From Photobacterium jeanii (GTDB taxonomy: Bacteria > Pseudomonadota > Gammaproteobacteria > Enterobacterales > Vibrionaceae), in NCBI RefSeq assembly GCF_001650345.1, contig NZ_LVHF01000012.1, forward strand, positions 1,116,001 through 1,180,000: DNA of 64,000 bases. The letters run 5' to 3'. Below the pieces are notes generated by a model. It had not been told where the DNA came from. It searched no databases and saw only the letters and a program-made list of their open reading frames with translations. Shown here piece after piece: positions 46,379 to 55,010 of the stretch. Made by a program: the position numbers and the translations under genes. How positions within the stretch are numbered: the first letter of the stretch is position 1; each line of letters opens with the position of its first letter.

Positions 46379-47998
46379 CTACACTTTGAATTGCGAGGTC
46401 GAGTAACTAAGCTGCTCTACCACGCTCACTAGCTGATCGCTGGCTACACCCAAACGATCAGAAGATGAGGAAACTTGTTCTGCACTGCGATTAAATTCTT
46501 TCAGCTGATCTTGGATCACCAATGACGTCTGATGCTGCTCTTCCGTTGCTGATGCAATCTGTTCATTGACTACGGTGATCCCAGCAACTTTCTCCGTAAT
46601 TGCGCGTAAGCTTTCGCCTGCCGTAGCAGCGCTAGTCACGCCATCTTCCGTTTGACGCAACCCTTGGTGCATCGCTTCAACGGCTGATTTCGAGGCAACT
46701 TGCAGCTCTGCTAATACTTGCTGGATCTCTTCTGTTGATTGCTGAGTTCGCGCTGCTAGTGTTCGTACTTCATCTGCCACAACCGCAAAGCCTCGACCTT
46801 GCTCACCAGCACGAGCAGCTTCAATCGCGGCATTCAATGCCAGCAAGTTGGTTTGATCAGCAATACCTTTGATTGTTGAAAGAATGGCATCAACATTAGC
46901 CGTGTCTTGTTCTAACTTGTCGATAACCGCAGCGATATTGCGAACATCATCTGACAATACGTTAATTACGTTCACGGTCTGTTGCACTACATTAAAGCCA
47001 TCATCCGCTTTACTGTTGGCATCATTTGCTTGCTGAGATGCTTGGCTTGCGTAATCCGCTACATGACTCACGGTTTGCAGCATTTCACCTACCGACAACG
47101 TCACTTGCTGAATATTGGATTGCTGCTCTGCAGTAAAGCGAGAGGTATCTTGGCGACTTTCAGAAAGCTGGCTGGTAATCGCTTCTAATTGATGAATACT
47201 GCCCACAGTATCTGAAATCGTAGCCTGTAATTTTCCAATAAACTGATTAACGTTATTAACCAATTCCGCCACTTCGTCTTTACCGTCGTAATGAATACGA
47301 ACCGTCAGATCACCTTCACCAGAGGCAATTTCACGCATACGATCTGTCACAATCGCAACAGATTGCGTCACTGAACGTAAAATGGCGTAGCCAAAGATCA
47401 ACAAGAAAGCGACTACAACCAAACCTGAAATCACCGAGGTCACGCCAGCATGGTCTGCACTCTCACGTGTACCACTGATCAATTCAACCACTTCAGAGCG
47501 AACAAAGTCTTGCAGCGAAGTTAACGCTTTTTCTAATTGCTCTTGTGTTTGACGATTTTGATCAGCCTTGGCAGAAATAACCTCAACAGGCTCACTCATA
47601 TTAATAAAAGCTAGCGCTAACGCATTACCTGCAGAAAAGTAGGTGGACGTCAGTTTTTCAACTCGCTCGATTTCAGCTTGTTTTTGCGGTAATAATGATT
47701 TGATCGCTGTCAGATCTTCGGATAATAAACCATAAAGACTTTTAGCTTCTTCTAGCGCATCTTCTTCACCCGTTACCACTGCTGTTTCAAACTGCTGCGT
47801 TAGGCGAGGTAATACCCCGTTCAGACGAACAGAAACTTCTAGCGCGGGATAATACTGTTTATCCAGTGACACCAGATGATGGTTATTTTCACGATGAACA
47901 TTGGCATTGAGAAAAATAATAACTGCAATACCTGTCGATACAAATGCCATTAACAACCAAAACTGGTGGCGAATAGTCAGGTAGCGAGATAACTTCAT
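46379..47998 (-). CDS. Methyl-accepting chemotaxis protein
   Basis: Chemoreceptor of 539 aa. Membrane helices lie at about 12-32 and 185-207, with a 150-residue periplasmic helical sensor between them ([21 protein letters not shown]). A HAMP domain ([29 protein letters not shown], in parts) and a signalling hairpin follow, with the tip [20 protein letters not shown] and [12 protein letters not shown]. The ATG at 47998 is chosen for the usual n-region before helix 1; the upstream ATG at 48049 lacks a ribosome-binding site. The ligand is unknown; the neighbouring binding protein and porin suggest a shared nutrient. Confidence 0.92.
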   Translation of the reverse strand: MKLSRYLTIRHQFWLLMAFVSTGIAVIIFLNANVHRENNHHLVSLDKQYYPALEVSVRLNGVLPRLTQQFETAVVTGEEDALEEAKSLYGLLSEDLTAIKSLLPQKQAEIERVEKLTSTYFSAGNALALAFINMSEPVEVISAKADQNRQTQEQLEKALTSLQDFVRSEVVELISGTRESADHAGVTSVISGLVVVAFLLIFGYAILRSVTQSVAIVTDRMREIASGEGDLTVRIHYDGKDEVAELVNNVNQFIGKLQATISDTVGSIHQLEAITSQLSESRQDTSRFTAEQQSNIQQVTLSVGEMLQTVSHVADYASQASQQANDANSKADDGFNVVQQTVNVINVLSDDVRNIAAVIDKLEQDTANVDAILSTIKGIADQTNLLALNAAIEAARAGEQGRGFAVVADEVRTLAARTQQSTEEIQQVLAELQVASKSAVEAMHQGLRQTEDGVTSAATAGESLRAITEKVAGITVVNEQIASATEEQHQTSLVIQDQLKEFNRSAEQVSSSSDRLGVASDQLVSVVEQLSYSTSQFKV

Positions 47999-48350
47999 AA
48001 TATCTTCTTCTAATAACTGGCTATATCTTGGCAATTGAAATGCAGCCATATTGATATATGCGTTGCCGAGAATTTAAATCACACGAATACAGTCGTGCGT
48101 TATTTATTTGGTGAGTCAGCAAAGCTGAATTATGCTTTCGTTACATGATTAGCAAATTTCAGCTCGGACAAATGGGATTATATTGGAACATATAAATATA
48201 ATTAACATTAATAATTGAACAGATATACCACCCTGTTCAATTATGTATAAGTTATCGCCACTCAACTTTCACAAATAATAATGACGCAAAACAACATCCT
48301 AAAAGTCATAACTTATAGGCATGAAGTCAGCACTGTTATTTTACTAGAAA
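47999..48350. other. Non-coding region upstream of the chemoreceptor gene
   Basis: About 350 A/T-rich bases between the chemoreceptor start and the terminator of the 48406 gene. No small gene with both a ribosome-binding site and a start was recognised. Confidence 0.4.
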
Positions 48351-48384
48351 TAAAAAAACGCCCTCTGAAGAGAGCGTTTTTATT
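48351..48384 (-). terminator. Terminator of the 48406-50025 gene pair
   Basis: Stem AACGCCCTCT/AGAGAGCGTT (one mismatch) with a GAAG loop region, followed on the minus strand by TTTTTTTATTT. Confidence 0.85.
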
Positions 48385-48405
48385 ATTTACATTTAGATGT
48401 ACCGA

Positions 48406-49779
48406 TTATTTCCAGAAAGAAAGCGAGTTAAAACTAGCGAACTCTTTTTCTTTCTTATCAAACTGCGCTTTCATCTTGTTAAATTCGGCAGAATCAATTT
48501 TAGCCGCAGCACGAACGGAAGCATTTTTATCAGCATTTTCTACAATCGAAAGAATTTCTTTTGCACTTTTCACTAAAGCGGCATCTTTCACACTGATTTT
48601 TTTACCAGCACCTGTAGTAAAGGTGGTATATACCACTTTTTCTTTACCTTTAATGTCGTTAGCTGAAACAGCGCAACCACCAGAGTTTTTATTGATTGAA
48701 CGATGCAACCCTTTGTATCGAATAACTGGCTTACCTTCACTAATCTCTTTAATCATGCATGAGTCAGGACTTACACCTGTTAAGTCATGCATATTATTGA
48801 AGTTATAATCCAACCAATCACCTTTTTCTAAAGAGTTGTAAGCGCCTTTATGCACCTTTGAAGTATCACTCTGCAACACGCGGTAACTCTGCACATCGTC
48901 AGCCATGATAACATCTTGATTTTTAGCGTTCTTATGCACACCAACAACGTCTTTTACTGCCCAGTAAGTACCAACGCCTTTTAGCTCTCCATCTGTGCTT
49001 GCATCATAAAATGTGTTCGCTTTACCTGACTCAACCATGAAAGTACTGACAGCAACGTCTTTTACATTACTACTATCCGCCTTCAATGGCTGACTCATCC
49101 ATTGATAAGATTTAAACGCGATTTTTTGACCATCTTCAGGGCCGTAATCAGCATACTGCTCAATATCGTATGTCGCCACGCTCTCCGAATCATCACGAGT
49201 TACACGCGTAACATCACCAATCAACTGGCCTTTAAACGTATGCAAAAAGCTCGATGACATCGTTTGTTTGTCGCCATCAACTAAATAAGTATCAATGTAA
49301 TACTGCTGGTAATCTTTACCGCCAAATTGACTAAAGAACACGACTTTACCGTCTTTCGTCTTTGCCATCGCTTTGTTGATTTTCTTCACATCAAGCTGAC
49401 AGCTAGCCGCAGAATCATCGACAACAAACACAATCTCTGCGCCTGAATCTGCCACTTTACAAATCAGCCCTGTTTCAGCAAATTGACCATGAAGCTTACG
49501 AAGAACATCTCGCTCAGAGTCATTGTACTTATTACTACTGAGCATAGCCGATAAACTTGGCATTGATTGAGGGCTATTACTCGGCTTCATATCTGAACTG
49601 AGCACTGAATCGAGTGCTAAAAAGTCGATCTTGTTCTGCATCATTTTGTCTGACACATAATCGATAGTTGCGCGAGTTTTGAAATAACCTTGCAGTGAGC
49701 TGATCTCAACAGATGCTTGAGATGAAAATGCCGCCATACCAAATGAAACAGCTAGCGCTAATGTACTTACTTTACTCAT
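48406..49779 (-). CDS. Unrecognised secreted protein (457 aa)
   Basis: I do not recognise this protein. It has a signal peptide (MSKVSTLALAVSFGMAAFSSQA, cleavage about residue 22-23), no further membrane helices and no repeats. There are only four cysteines, C107, C127, C341 and C369, consistent with two disulfides. It is rich in Lys, Asp and Ser, with several short beta-like stretches (KDGKVVFFSQFGGKDYQQYY, EKVVYTTFTTGAGKKISV) and a helical, charged C-terminus. No catalytic motif is evident. It is 12 bases downstream of a small lipoprotein gene, with a shared terminator, and a TetR-type regulator lies upstream. Confidence 0.8.
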   Translation of the reverse strand: MSKVSTLALAVSFGMAAFSSQASVEISSLQGYFKTRATIDYVSDKMMQNKIDFLALDSVLSSDMKPSNSPQSMPSLSAMLSSNKYNDSERDVLRKLHGQFAETGLICKVADSGAEIVFVVDDSAASCQLDVKKINKAMAKTKDGKVVFFSQFGGKDYQQYYIDTYLVDGDKQTMSSSFLHTFKGQLIGDVTRVTRDDSESVATYDIEQYADYGPEDGQKIAFKSYQWMSQPLKADSSNVKDVAVSTFMVESGKANTFYDASTDGELKGVGTYWAVKDVVGVHKNAKNQDVIMADDVQSYRVLQSDTSKVHKGAYNSLEKGDWLDYNFNNMHDLTGVSPDSCMIKEISEGKPVIRYKGLHRSINKNSGGCAVSANDIKGKEKVVYTTFTTGAGKKISVKDAALVKSAKEILSIVENADKNASVRAAAKIDSAEFNKMKAQFDKKEKEFASFNSLSFWK

Positions 49780-49791
49780 TTATTATTATCC

Positions 49792-50025
49792 TTATTTTTT
49801 GAATACTTGGTGCGCTTCAAATGCACTTCCTTTTGCTGACTGATATTGAATACCTTTCAGCTGGTTAAGTTGTGCTTGAGTTAGCTGAATACCGCTACGA
49901 GACGGTAATGATGTGTTCTGAGTCGGTTTGGTCGCTGTTGAGGATGAACCACTATCACCACCTGATTCCCCACCACAGCCAACAAGGCCAAACAACACAC
50001 TTAGTACTGCTACTGCTTTTTTCAT
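49792..50025 (-). CDS. Small unrecognised lipoprotein (77 aa)
   Basis: A lipoprotein signal MKKAVAVLSVLFGLVGC places the lipidated Cys at residue 17. It is followed by a Gly/Ser/Thr-rich flexible segment (GGESGGDSGSSSTATKP) and a short conserved-looking C-terminal part (SGIQLTQAQLNQLKGIQYQS). The residue after Cys is Gly, so Lol-dependent outer-membrane delivery is expected. First gene of a pair with the 457-aa secreted protein, 12 bases apart. Function unknown. Confidence 0.75.
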   Translation of the reverse strand: MKKAVAVLSVLFGLVGCGGESGGDSGSSSTATKPTQNTSLPSRSGIQLTQAQLNQLKGIQYQSAKGSAFEAHQVFKK

Positions 50026-50157
50026 ATTCCCTCTTTATGATTGTTATTAAAGGTCTTTGACCTTGTAGTGATTTGAAATAACAAAACATTTCAAACCACC
50101 GCTATAGCACCCTAATGGTGCTAATCACTCAGCCCCTGCGCTGAATGAAGCTTCAAA

Positions 50158-50721
50158 TCAACACGCCGCTTGAAAAACGGTATCATACACATCTTGCAGC
50201 CCTACTAAGTTGCTATCTTCAGGCTCAGAGGTGTACTCAGAAATAAATGGGTAAGTCGCAAGCGACATCACTATGGTGTAGAAATAATTTTGATTACCTT
50301 CATTACACTCAGGTAATTTCTTCAACAGAGTAATTAAGCTTTTTTTATGCGTTTTTAACAGCTTATTTGTGAGGCGGTTTTTCGCTTCCGTTTCAGATAA
50401 CGAAAGTAATTCTCTATGCAGAAGTACAGGAATTAATGCATTCTGTCTTAATATATCAACATAACTATTCACGATAAGAGGTAGTGATATATTATCCTGT
50501 TGCTTTAATTGCTTGATAACACATTCAATTTCAGGGAAGAACTCTTCAAATACCTGGCAGTATAAATTTTCCTTAGAAATAAAATAGTAAATAATCAAAC
50601 TTGGGCTAACCCCAGCCATATCCGCGATTTTTCTGATCGTTACTTTGTTATATGCACTACTAGCAAATAATGCTGTCGCACTCGATAGGATTTTTTTTCT
50701 TGTTTTTGCTTCTGACAACAT
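50158..50721 (-). CDS. TetR-family transcriptional regulator
   Basis: A 187-residue regulator. The N-terminal helix-turn-helix is ALFASSAYNKVTIRKIADMA followed by GVSPSLIIYYFISKENLY, the classic TetR pattern. The C-terminal ligand domain is divergent and not informative. It lies 132 bases upstream of the lipoprotein/secreted protein pair on the same strand, with hairpin TAGCACC/GGTGCTA between, and is a plausible regulator of that pair. About 470 A/T-rich bases separate it from the next gene. Confidence 0.9.
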   Translation of the reverse strand: MLSEAKTRKKILSSATALFASSAYNKVTIRKIADMAGVSPSLIIYYFISKENLYCQVFEEFFPEIECVIKQLKQQDNISLPLIVNSYVDILRQNALIPVLLHRELLSLSETEAKNRLTNKLLKTHKKSLITLLKKLPECNEGNQNYFYTIVMSLATYPFISEYTSEPEDSNLVGLQDVYDTVFQAAC

Positions 50722-51188
50722 CTAATTAACCATATAAAACTCAGCAATTTCTCACTAAGTAATCTTTACCCAAGCACATTTTCGCCACCATAAATCATAA
50801 CAGCGTAAAAAAACAGTATTTTTATTCCATGAAAACACTATTCATTAAAAATGTGAGCTAAACAATGCTGCGTTTTATATTGAATTTGGAATATTGGATG
50901 AAGAGTGTGGTTATTATGACCACGCATAAGAAAAGTTAATTTGACATACAAATAACACTCATGATTTGTAGCACAATTTAGAATGTAAAATTAATATGAA
51001 AAACAACTGCCACTTACAGTTAACACCAACAGTTGCACGAGAAATCATGCTTATTGCAAGTATATTTAGGCATAAATGAAAATTTATTGTTTTTCCTAAA
51101 CTAATAATGCATACAATGATTTCATCTATTGCGGTGAACAACGTTCATTTTAAACTTAGGTACTACTTCCAGTTAAGGACAACAAATA
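50722..51188. other. Long A/T-rich region between TetR and DUF2799 genes
   Basis: About 467 bases between divergent genes, strongly A/T-rich. It must contain both promoters and perhaps the TetR operator, but no clear palindrome or sigma-70 pair stood out. The frame at 50959-51141 has no convincing start signal. Confidence 0.4.
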
Positions 51189-51701
51189 ATGAAACAAGCG
51201 TTACTTCCCCTATCCATACTCACTCTGCTCTCTGGCTGCGCCAGTATGTCACCAGATGAGTGTAAAACAGCGGATTGGTATCAAGTTGGCTATCAAGATG
51301 GGCAGCAAGGCAAGAATCCAAATATCATCAACGATTACAGCAAGGACTGTGCTGAAGCTGGAGTAACAGCCGATCATGCACGCTGGAAAGAAGGCTTCAC
51401 GAAAGGCACCATTCTTTATTGCTCTCCTGATAACGGCTACCAAGTGGGGCTAGCAGGGAAAGAATACTATGGTGTGTGCGACAGTAAGCAGTTCGTTGAT
51501 AACTACCAACTAGGGCATCAGCAATACCAAGTTCAACAACGGCTTCAAGAAATCGATAACCAAATTTCCGTAATAGACGGTCAACTAAGTAATAAACCAG
51601 ACAAAGATACTGCGGATCGGTTAAGAGAACAGAGAAAAGCATTAACAGAGGAACGTGCCGATCTTCTTCGTCCTGATATTAACTTCAACCTACATTTCTA
51701 A
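51189..51701 (+). CDS. DUF2799 family lipoprotein
   Basis: A 170-residue lipoprotein; the lipobox LLSGC gives a lipidated Cys at residue 17. The body has the DUF2799 features CKTADWYQVGYQDGQQGKN, ARWKEGFTKGTILYCSP and NGYQVGLAGKEYYGVC. Then follows a coiled coil (about 112-160) with QQRLQEIDNQISVIDGQLSN. The cysteines at about residues 26, 54, 78 and 96 suggest disulfides. Function unknown. AAGGAC lies upstream of the ATG. Confidence 0.85.
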   Translation: MKQALLPLSILTLLSGCASMSPDECKTADWYQVGYQDGQQGKNPNIINDYSKDCAEAGVTADHARWKEGFTKGTILYCSPDNGYQVGLAGKEYYGVCDSKQFVDNYQLGHQQYQVQQRLQEIDNQISVIDGQLSNKPDKDTADRLREQRKALTEERADLLRPDINFNLHF

Positions 51702-51820
51702 CCACAACAGAAAAGTAAAACAGTATCAGCGCAACATGAAATGTTTGGAATATAAGAAATAAAAAGAGAAAAACGCGAAGGAAAAAGATGAAGAGGGAGT
51801 TTTCAGACCGTTAAACGGGT

Positions 51821-51932
51821 GGAGGCCCCCTCCAGCCACATCCCGGCACACACGTCGCTTGCTGTGGCTGCTCCCTTCCGGGCCTGACCAGGTTCACAAG
51901 TTAGTGTTGCGGGAGGACCAAAGGGGGCCTCC
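51821..51932 (-). ncRNA. ffs: 4.5S RNA, signal recognition particle RNA
   Basis: The minus strand reads GGAGGCCCCC at its 5' end and closes with GGGGGCCTCC, forming the terminal helix. In between lie TCCTCCCGCAAC, the conserved tetraloop region CAGGCCCGGAAGGGAGCAG and GTGTGCCGGGATGT, all diagnostic of bacterial 4.5S RNA that binds Ffh. The ends are inferred from the terminal helix. In E. coli ffs is likewise next to ybaZ (atl). Confidence 0.95.
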
Positions 51933-52081
51933 ATAGATTCTTTGTCTCTTACGAGAACGGGAAGGATTATGTCTTAAGCCCGTTGCCATTGCAATACCAA
52001 GTCGCCCAACTCGCGGTTAAGTGTTGATTTATTACCCAAAACTACGAGTTAAGCGATTTGTTTAGCTTGGTTTTACTTGAT

Positions 52082-52813
52082 TTAGACTTCTTCAGGCTCT
52101 TCAAGCAAGTACTCGCCAAGCAAAGCGCCACCTAAAATCAGGAGCCAGGCAACCAAGATGGGGTTAGGCACTTCAAAGTGCGGCACAACAACCAAAGTCG
52201 CAAACCCGACCGCTGGTAGTACCCAAGATAAGCGTGGCACCCACTCAGCATGCTTGATTTTCGCCATCCCTTGCAAGGCGGCAATCAAACCTGTAATACA
52301 CAATGCCACCAAAGCAGCATGCTGCATATCGCCAACCCAGAGCGGGATCACCAAGAATAATGGCCACCAAGTATTCCCTTCAACTGGACGCCAACTCCGG
52401 CACGCTAACCAAATGACGCATACGGAAAGCACTTGTAATACGGTATACATCGGGCTGCCAGGCAGTTTGCCTTCGCTTTGCAACGCCATAATACCGACAT
52501 CCATTGCCAATATTACAGAGAGCAGCAGCGCACTCAATTGCCAGCCACCTTTCGGGGAGATACAAATATTAAAGACAGGCAGCATCATGAAGATGCTAAT
52601 TGATAAGGCGAGTGGTTGTTCCGGTAACACCATACCGAACACACCGAGGCCGATAAGCAATAGCCAAGCAGCAACCCCACCTTGCGGTAGTAACCACAAT
52701 GCGGGGATGGCTAAAGCGAGGGCGGGAAGTTGCCCTTCTGAGTACCCCACTGCACTGACTCCAAGTACAGTTAACGCGACACTCACCAGAACTAATAACG
52801 CGGCATACATCAT
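52082..52813 (-). CDS. Uncharacterised integral membrane protein
   Basis: A 243-residue very hydrophobic protein with about eight predicted helices, beginning MMYAALLVLVSVALTVLGVS and ending GEYLLEEPEEV. No known transporter motif is visible, and only one loop (QSEGKLPGSPMYTV) is notably polar. The composition (Leu, Val, Ala, Trp) fits an inner-membrane protein. It lies between ffs and the divergent atl gene. Function unknown; the frame is supported by strong hydrophobic periodicity. Confidence 0.7.
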   Translation of the reverse strand: MMYAALLVLVSVALTVLGVSAVGYSEGQLPALALAIPALWLLPQGGVAAWLLLIGLGVFGMVLPEQPLALSISIFMMLPVFNICISPKGGWQLSALLLSVILAMDVGIMALQSEGKLPGSPMYTVLQVLSVCVIWLACRSWRPVEGNTWWPLFLVIPLWVGDMQHAALVALCITGLIAALQGMAKIKHAEWVPRLSWVLPAVGFATLVVVPHFEVPNPILVAWLLILGGALLGEYLLEEPEEV

Positions 52814-52975
52814 TGCAGCACCTCCTTGCGTTGTTCAGGATCCTATACAAATCTACTAAGTCACTGTTATAACATTAAGTAACAGAGAATAAAGCTTTAC
52901 GTTGAATATTTTGTTGCGCTACTTTTTGTGAGCCAACAATCAAAACAACAAAAAAAATCATAGGTTCTTTTTAAT

Positions 52976-53290
52976 ATGGACGATTTTGCGAGCCAAATCT
53001 ATAGCGTGGTTTATCAAATTCCACATGGCAAAGTGGCAACTTATGGCGACATAGCCCAAATGGCAGGATTTCCGCGCTATGCCAGGCAGGTTGGAAAGCT
53101 AATGGCAAGCCTTCCTAAAGACACCCAACTGCCGTGGCATCGAGTGATCAACGCGAAAGGCTGTATCTCATTAACGGGAGAAGGATTAATTCGTCAGCGT
53201 GAACGCTTGCAAGCAGAGGGCATTGAAATATCAGAAGCCGGGAAGTTATCGTTACGTCGATATCGCTGGATGCACGATACCGACGCTTAG
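52976..53290 (+). CDS. atl: Alkyltransferase-like protein Atl (YbaZ)
   Basis: A 104-residue protein homologous to the C-terminal domain of O6-alkylguanine-DNA alkyltransferase. The active-site motif PCHRV is here PWHRVINAKG, with Trp in place of the catalytic Cys. Such Atl proteins bind O6-alkylguanine and flag it for nucleotide-excision repair instead of repairing it. The helix-turn-helix with Arg finger is YGDIAQMAGFPRYARQVGKL. Its neighbours (ffs, ybaY, tesB) match E. coli. Confidence 0.94.
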   Translation: MDDFASQIYSVVYQIPHGKVATYGDIAQMAGFPRYARQVGKLMASLPKDTQLPWHRVINAKGCISLTGEGLIRQRERLQAEGIEISEAGKLSLRRYRWMHDTDA

Positions 53291-53317
53291 TGACAAAAAC
53301 AGCTATAACAGCAGCGA

Positions 53318-53737
53318 TTAGCGGGTTTTAATCAACATAAGATCAAGTTGCTGTGTTTTTGCAGCATCTGTGATCACCAAATTCATGGTATCGGTGATAA
53401 ACATCAACTTGCCATCAACTTCAATTCGCGCACTTACAGCGTAAGTGTGATTTTCAATGATGTCTGACGTTTTATAGCCTAGCTTGAACGTAAACGGGAC
53501 TTGTTTTCCTTCGGTTAGCTGAGCTTGTTGGCTTAACACCTCTGCAGCCACATCCATTTTCGACACATCCGCTAACGTTACTGTTACTTTCGCATTGGGC
53601 GGTAAAGCAATACGTTCTCGATAACTTACCGTACCTTCAACATAACTAAGCTCGTTGTCTTGTTGAAGCATGCTAGTACATGCACTGATCGCGAGGAGCC
53701 CAGCCAGCCCTAGCATCAGAAGAATCACTTTTTTCAT
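53318..53737 (-). CDS. ybaY: YbaY family lipoprotein
   Basis: A 139-residue lipoprotein with lipobox LLAISAC (Cys about residue 20). The mature part, beginning SYVEGTVSYRERIALPPNAK then VTVTLADVSKMDVAAEVLSQ, is the YbaY/META-related pattern of a small beta-barrel-like fold. E. coli YbaY is a glycoprotein/polysaccharide-associated lipoprotein of unclear function. It converges on atl and is divergent from tesB, as in E. coli. Confidence 0.88.
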   Translation of the reverse strand: MKKVILLMLGLAGLLAISACTSMLQQDNELSYVEGTVSYRERIALPPNAKVTVTLADVSKMDVAAEVLSQQAQLTEGKQVPFTFKLGYKTSDIIENHTYAVSARIEVDGKLMFITDTMNLVITDAAKTQQLDLMLIKTR

Positions 53738-53957
53738 GATAACCCTTATATAATTATTCGTATTGATAGCTTTGCCAACATAGGCTTTTAATTTCTAAAA
53801 TCGACACCATATATCATTAATATGATGCGATTTTACGAAAAGATGTCTGCAACGTCTGTTAACGATCGCGTAAAACCGCCAAGTTTGTTAAGTAACGATT
53901 CACTTTGATTGTGCTAAGTTCTTAACCTTTTTTATTGTCATTACAAATGGATTCACG

Positions 53958-54818
53958 ATGAGCAAAGAACTGACTGAACTACTCACCCTACTCCACCTTG
54001 AACCGCTCGAACTGGGGCTATTTCGAGGTCAGAGTGAGCACCTCGGCTTACCTCAGGTTTACGGTGGTCAAGTGATTGGTCAATCACTATCAGCGGCAAA
54101 AAAGACCGTTGATGCCGACCGTCATGTCCACTCCTTCCACAGTTACTTTCTTCGTCCAGGTGATCCTGAAAAGCCGATTATCTACGATGTAGAAAACCTG
54201 CGTGATGGCAAAAGCTTTAGCACTCGCCGAGTGAAAGCAATTCAAAATGGTCAGCCTATTTTCTACTTAACCGCCTCTTATCAAGGTGAAGAAGAAGGTT
54301 ATAGCCATCAATCGACCATGCCGGATGTACCTGCGCCTGAAACCCTAAAATCTGAAACGGAACTGGTTAAATCACTGGCGGAATATTTACCGAAAAAAGC
54401 GGTAGAAACCTTTGCTCGCACACGTCCGATCGAGGTTCGCCCTGTCAATGTGATCAACCCATTACAACCAACCAAAGCCGAGCCAAAACAATACTTGTGG
54501 ATCAAGGCCAATGGCGAGATGCCAGATGACCCACGTATCCACCAGTATGTACTGGCTTACGCCTCTGACTGGGGATTCTTGGTAACGGCACTACAACCTC
54601 ACGGGGTGACTTTGCTAACCCCTAAGATGCAAGTTGCCACCATTGATCACTCTATGTGGTTCCACCGTCCATTCCGACTTGATGAATGGTTGCTATACGT
54701 TATCGATAGCCCATCAGCTAGCGGCGCACGTGGCTTAGTTCGCGGTGAAATTTATAACCAAAAAGGTGAATTGGTCGCATCTGCAGTTCAAGAAGGCTTA
54801 ATGCGCCACCACCAGTGA
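53958..54818 (+). CDS. tesB: Acyl-CoA thioesterase II
   Basis: Double hot-dog thioesterase of 286 aa, the E. coli length. It hydrolyses medium and long acyl-CoA. Characteristic stretches are [37 protein letters not shown] and, in the second half, [16 protein letters not shown] and [19 protein letters not shown] (Asp/Thr/Gln catalytic network). The end reads [19 protein letters not shown]. The monocistronic unit is closed by a long terminator. Confidence 0.96.
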   Translation: MSKELTELLTLLHLEPLELGLFRGQSEHLGLPQVYGGQVIGQSLSAAKKTVDADRHVHSFHSYFLRPGDPEKPIIYDVENLRDGKSFSTRRVKAIQNGQPIFYLTASYQGEEEGYSHQSTMPDVPAPETLKSETELVKSLAEYLPKKAVETFARTRPIEVRPVNVINPLQPTKAEPKQYLWIKANGEMPDDPRIHQYVLAYASDWGFLVTALQPHGVTLLTPKMQVATIDHSMWFHRPFRLDEWLLYVIDSPSASGARGLVRGEIYNQKGELVASAVQEGLMRHHQ

Positions 54819-54855
54819 TCATCAACGCTCTTTGCTCATACGAGTAAACTCACAC

Positions 54856-54898
54856 AAAAACGCCACAGAAACGACGCCGGTTTCTGTGGCGTTTTAGC
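54856..54898 (+). terminator. Terminator of tesB
   Basis: Perfect 13-bp stem AACGCCACAGAAA/TTTCTGTGGCGTT with a 10-base loop, then TTAG. Confidence 0.85.
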
Positions 54899-55010
54899 AT
54901 AGGGGGATCAGTTGGCAGAGCCTTGGGATAATCCCAAACCAACTGATACAGCCAGCATACGCTTAACCCTCAGCTAAAATGTCAGAATCAAGTAAAATCA
55001 AAACGTTACA

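Noticed and set aside
48281-48808. 175-residue plus-strand frame overlapping the end of the 457-aa secreted protein gene
   Set aside because: It runs through the terminator and antisense to a better-supported gene with a signal peptide and operon partner.
50959-51141. 60-residue frame on the minus strand upstream of the DUF2799 gene
   Set aside because: No ribosome-binding site and no recognisable protein features in very A/T-rich DNA; chance frame.
52158-52859. 233-residue plus-strand frame antisense to the membrane protein gene at 52082-52813
   Set aside because: The minus-strand frame has clear alternating hydrophobic helices; the plus-strand product is low-complexity and resembles no protein.
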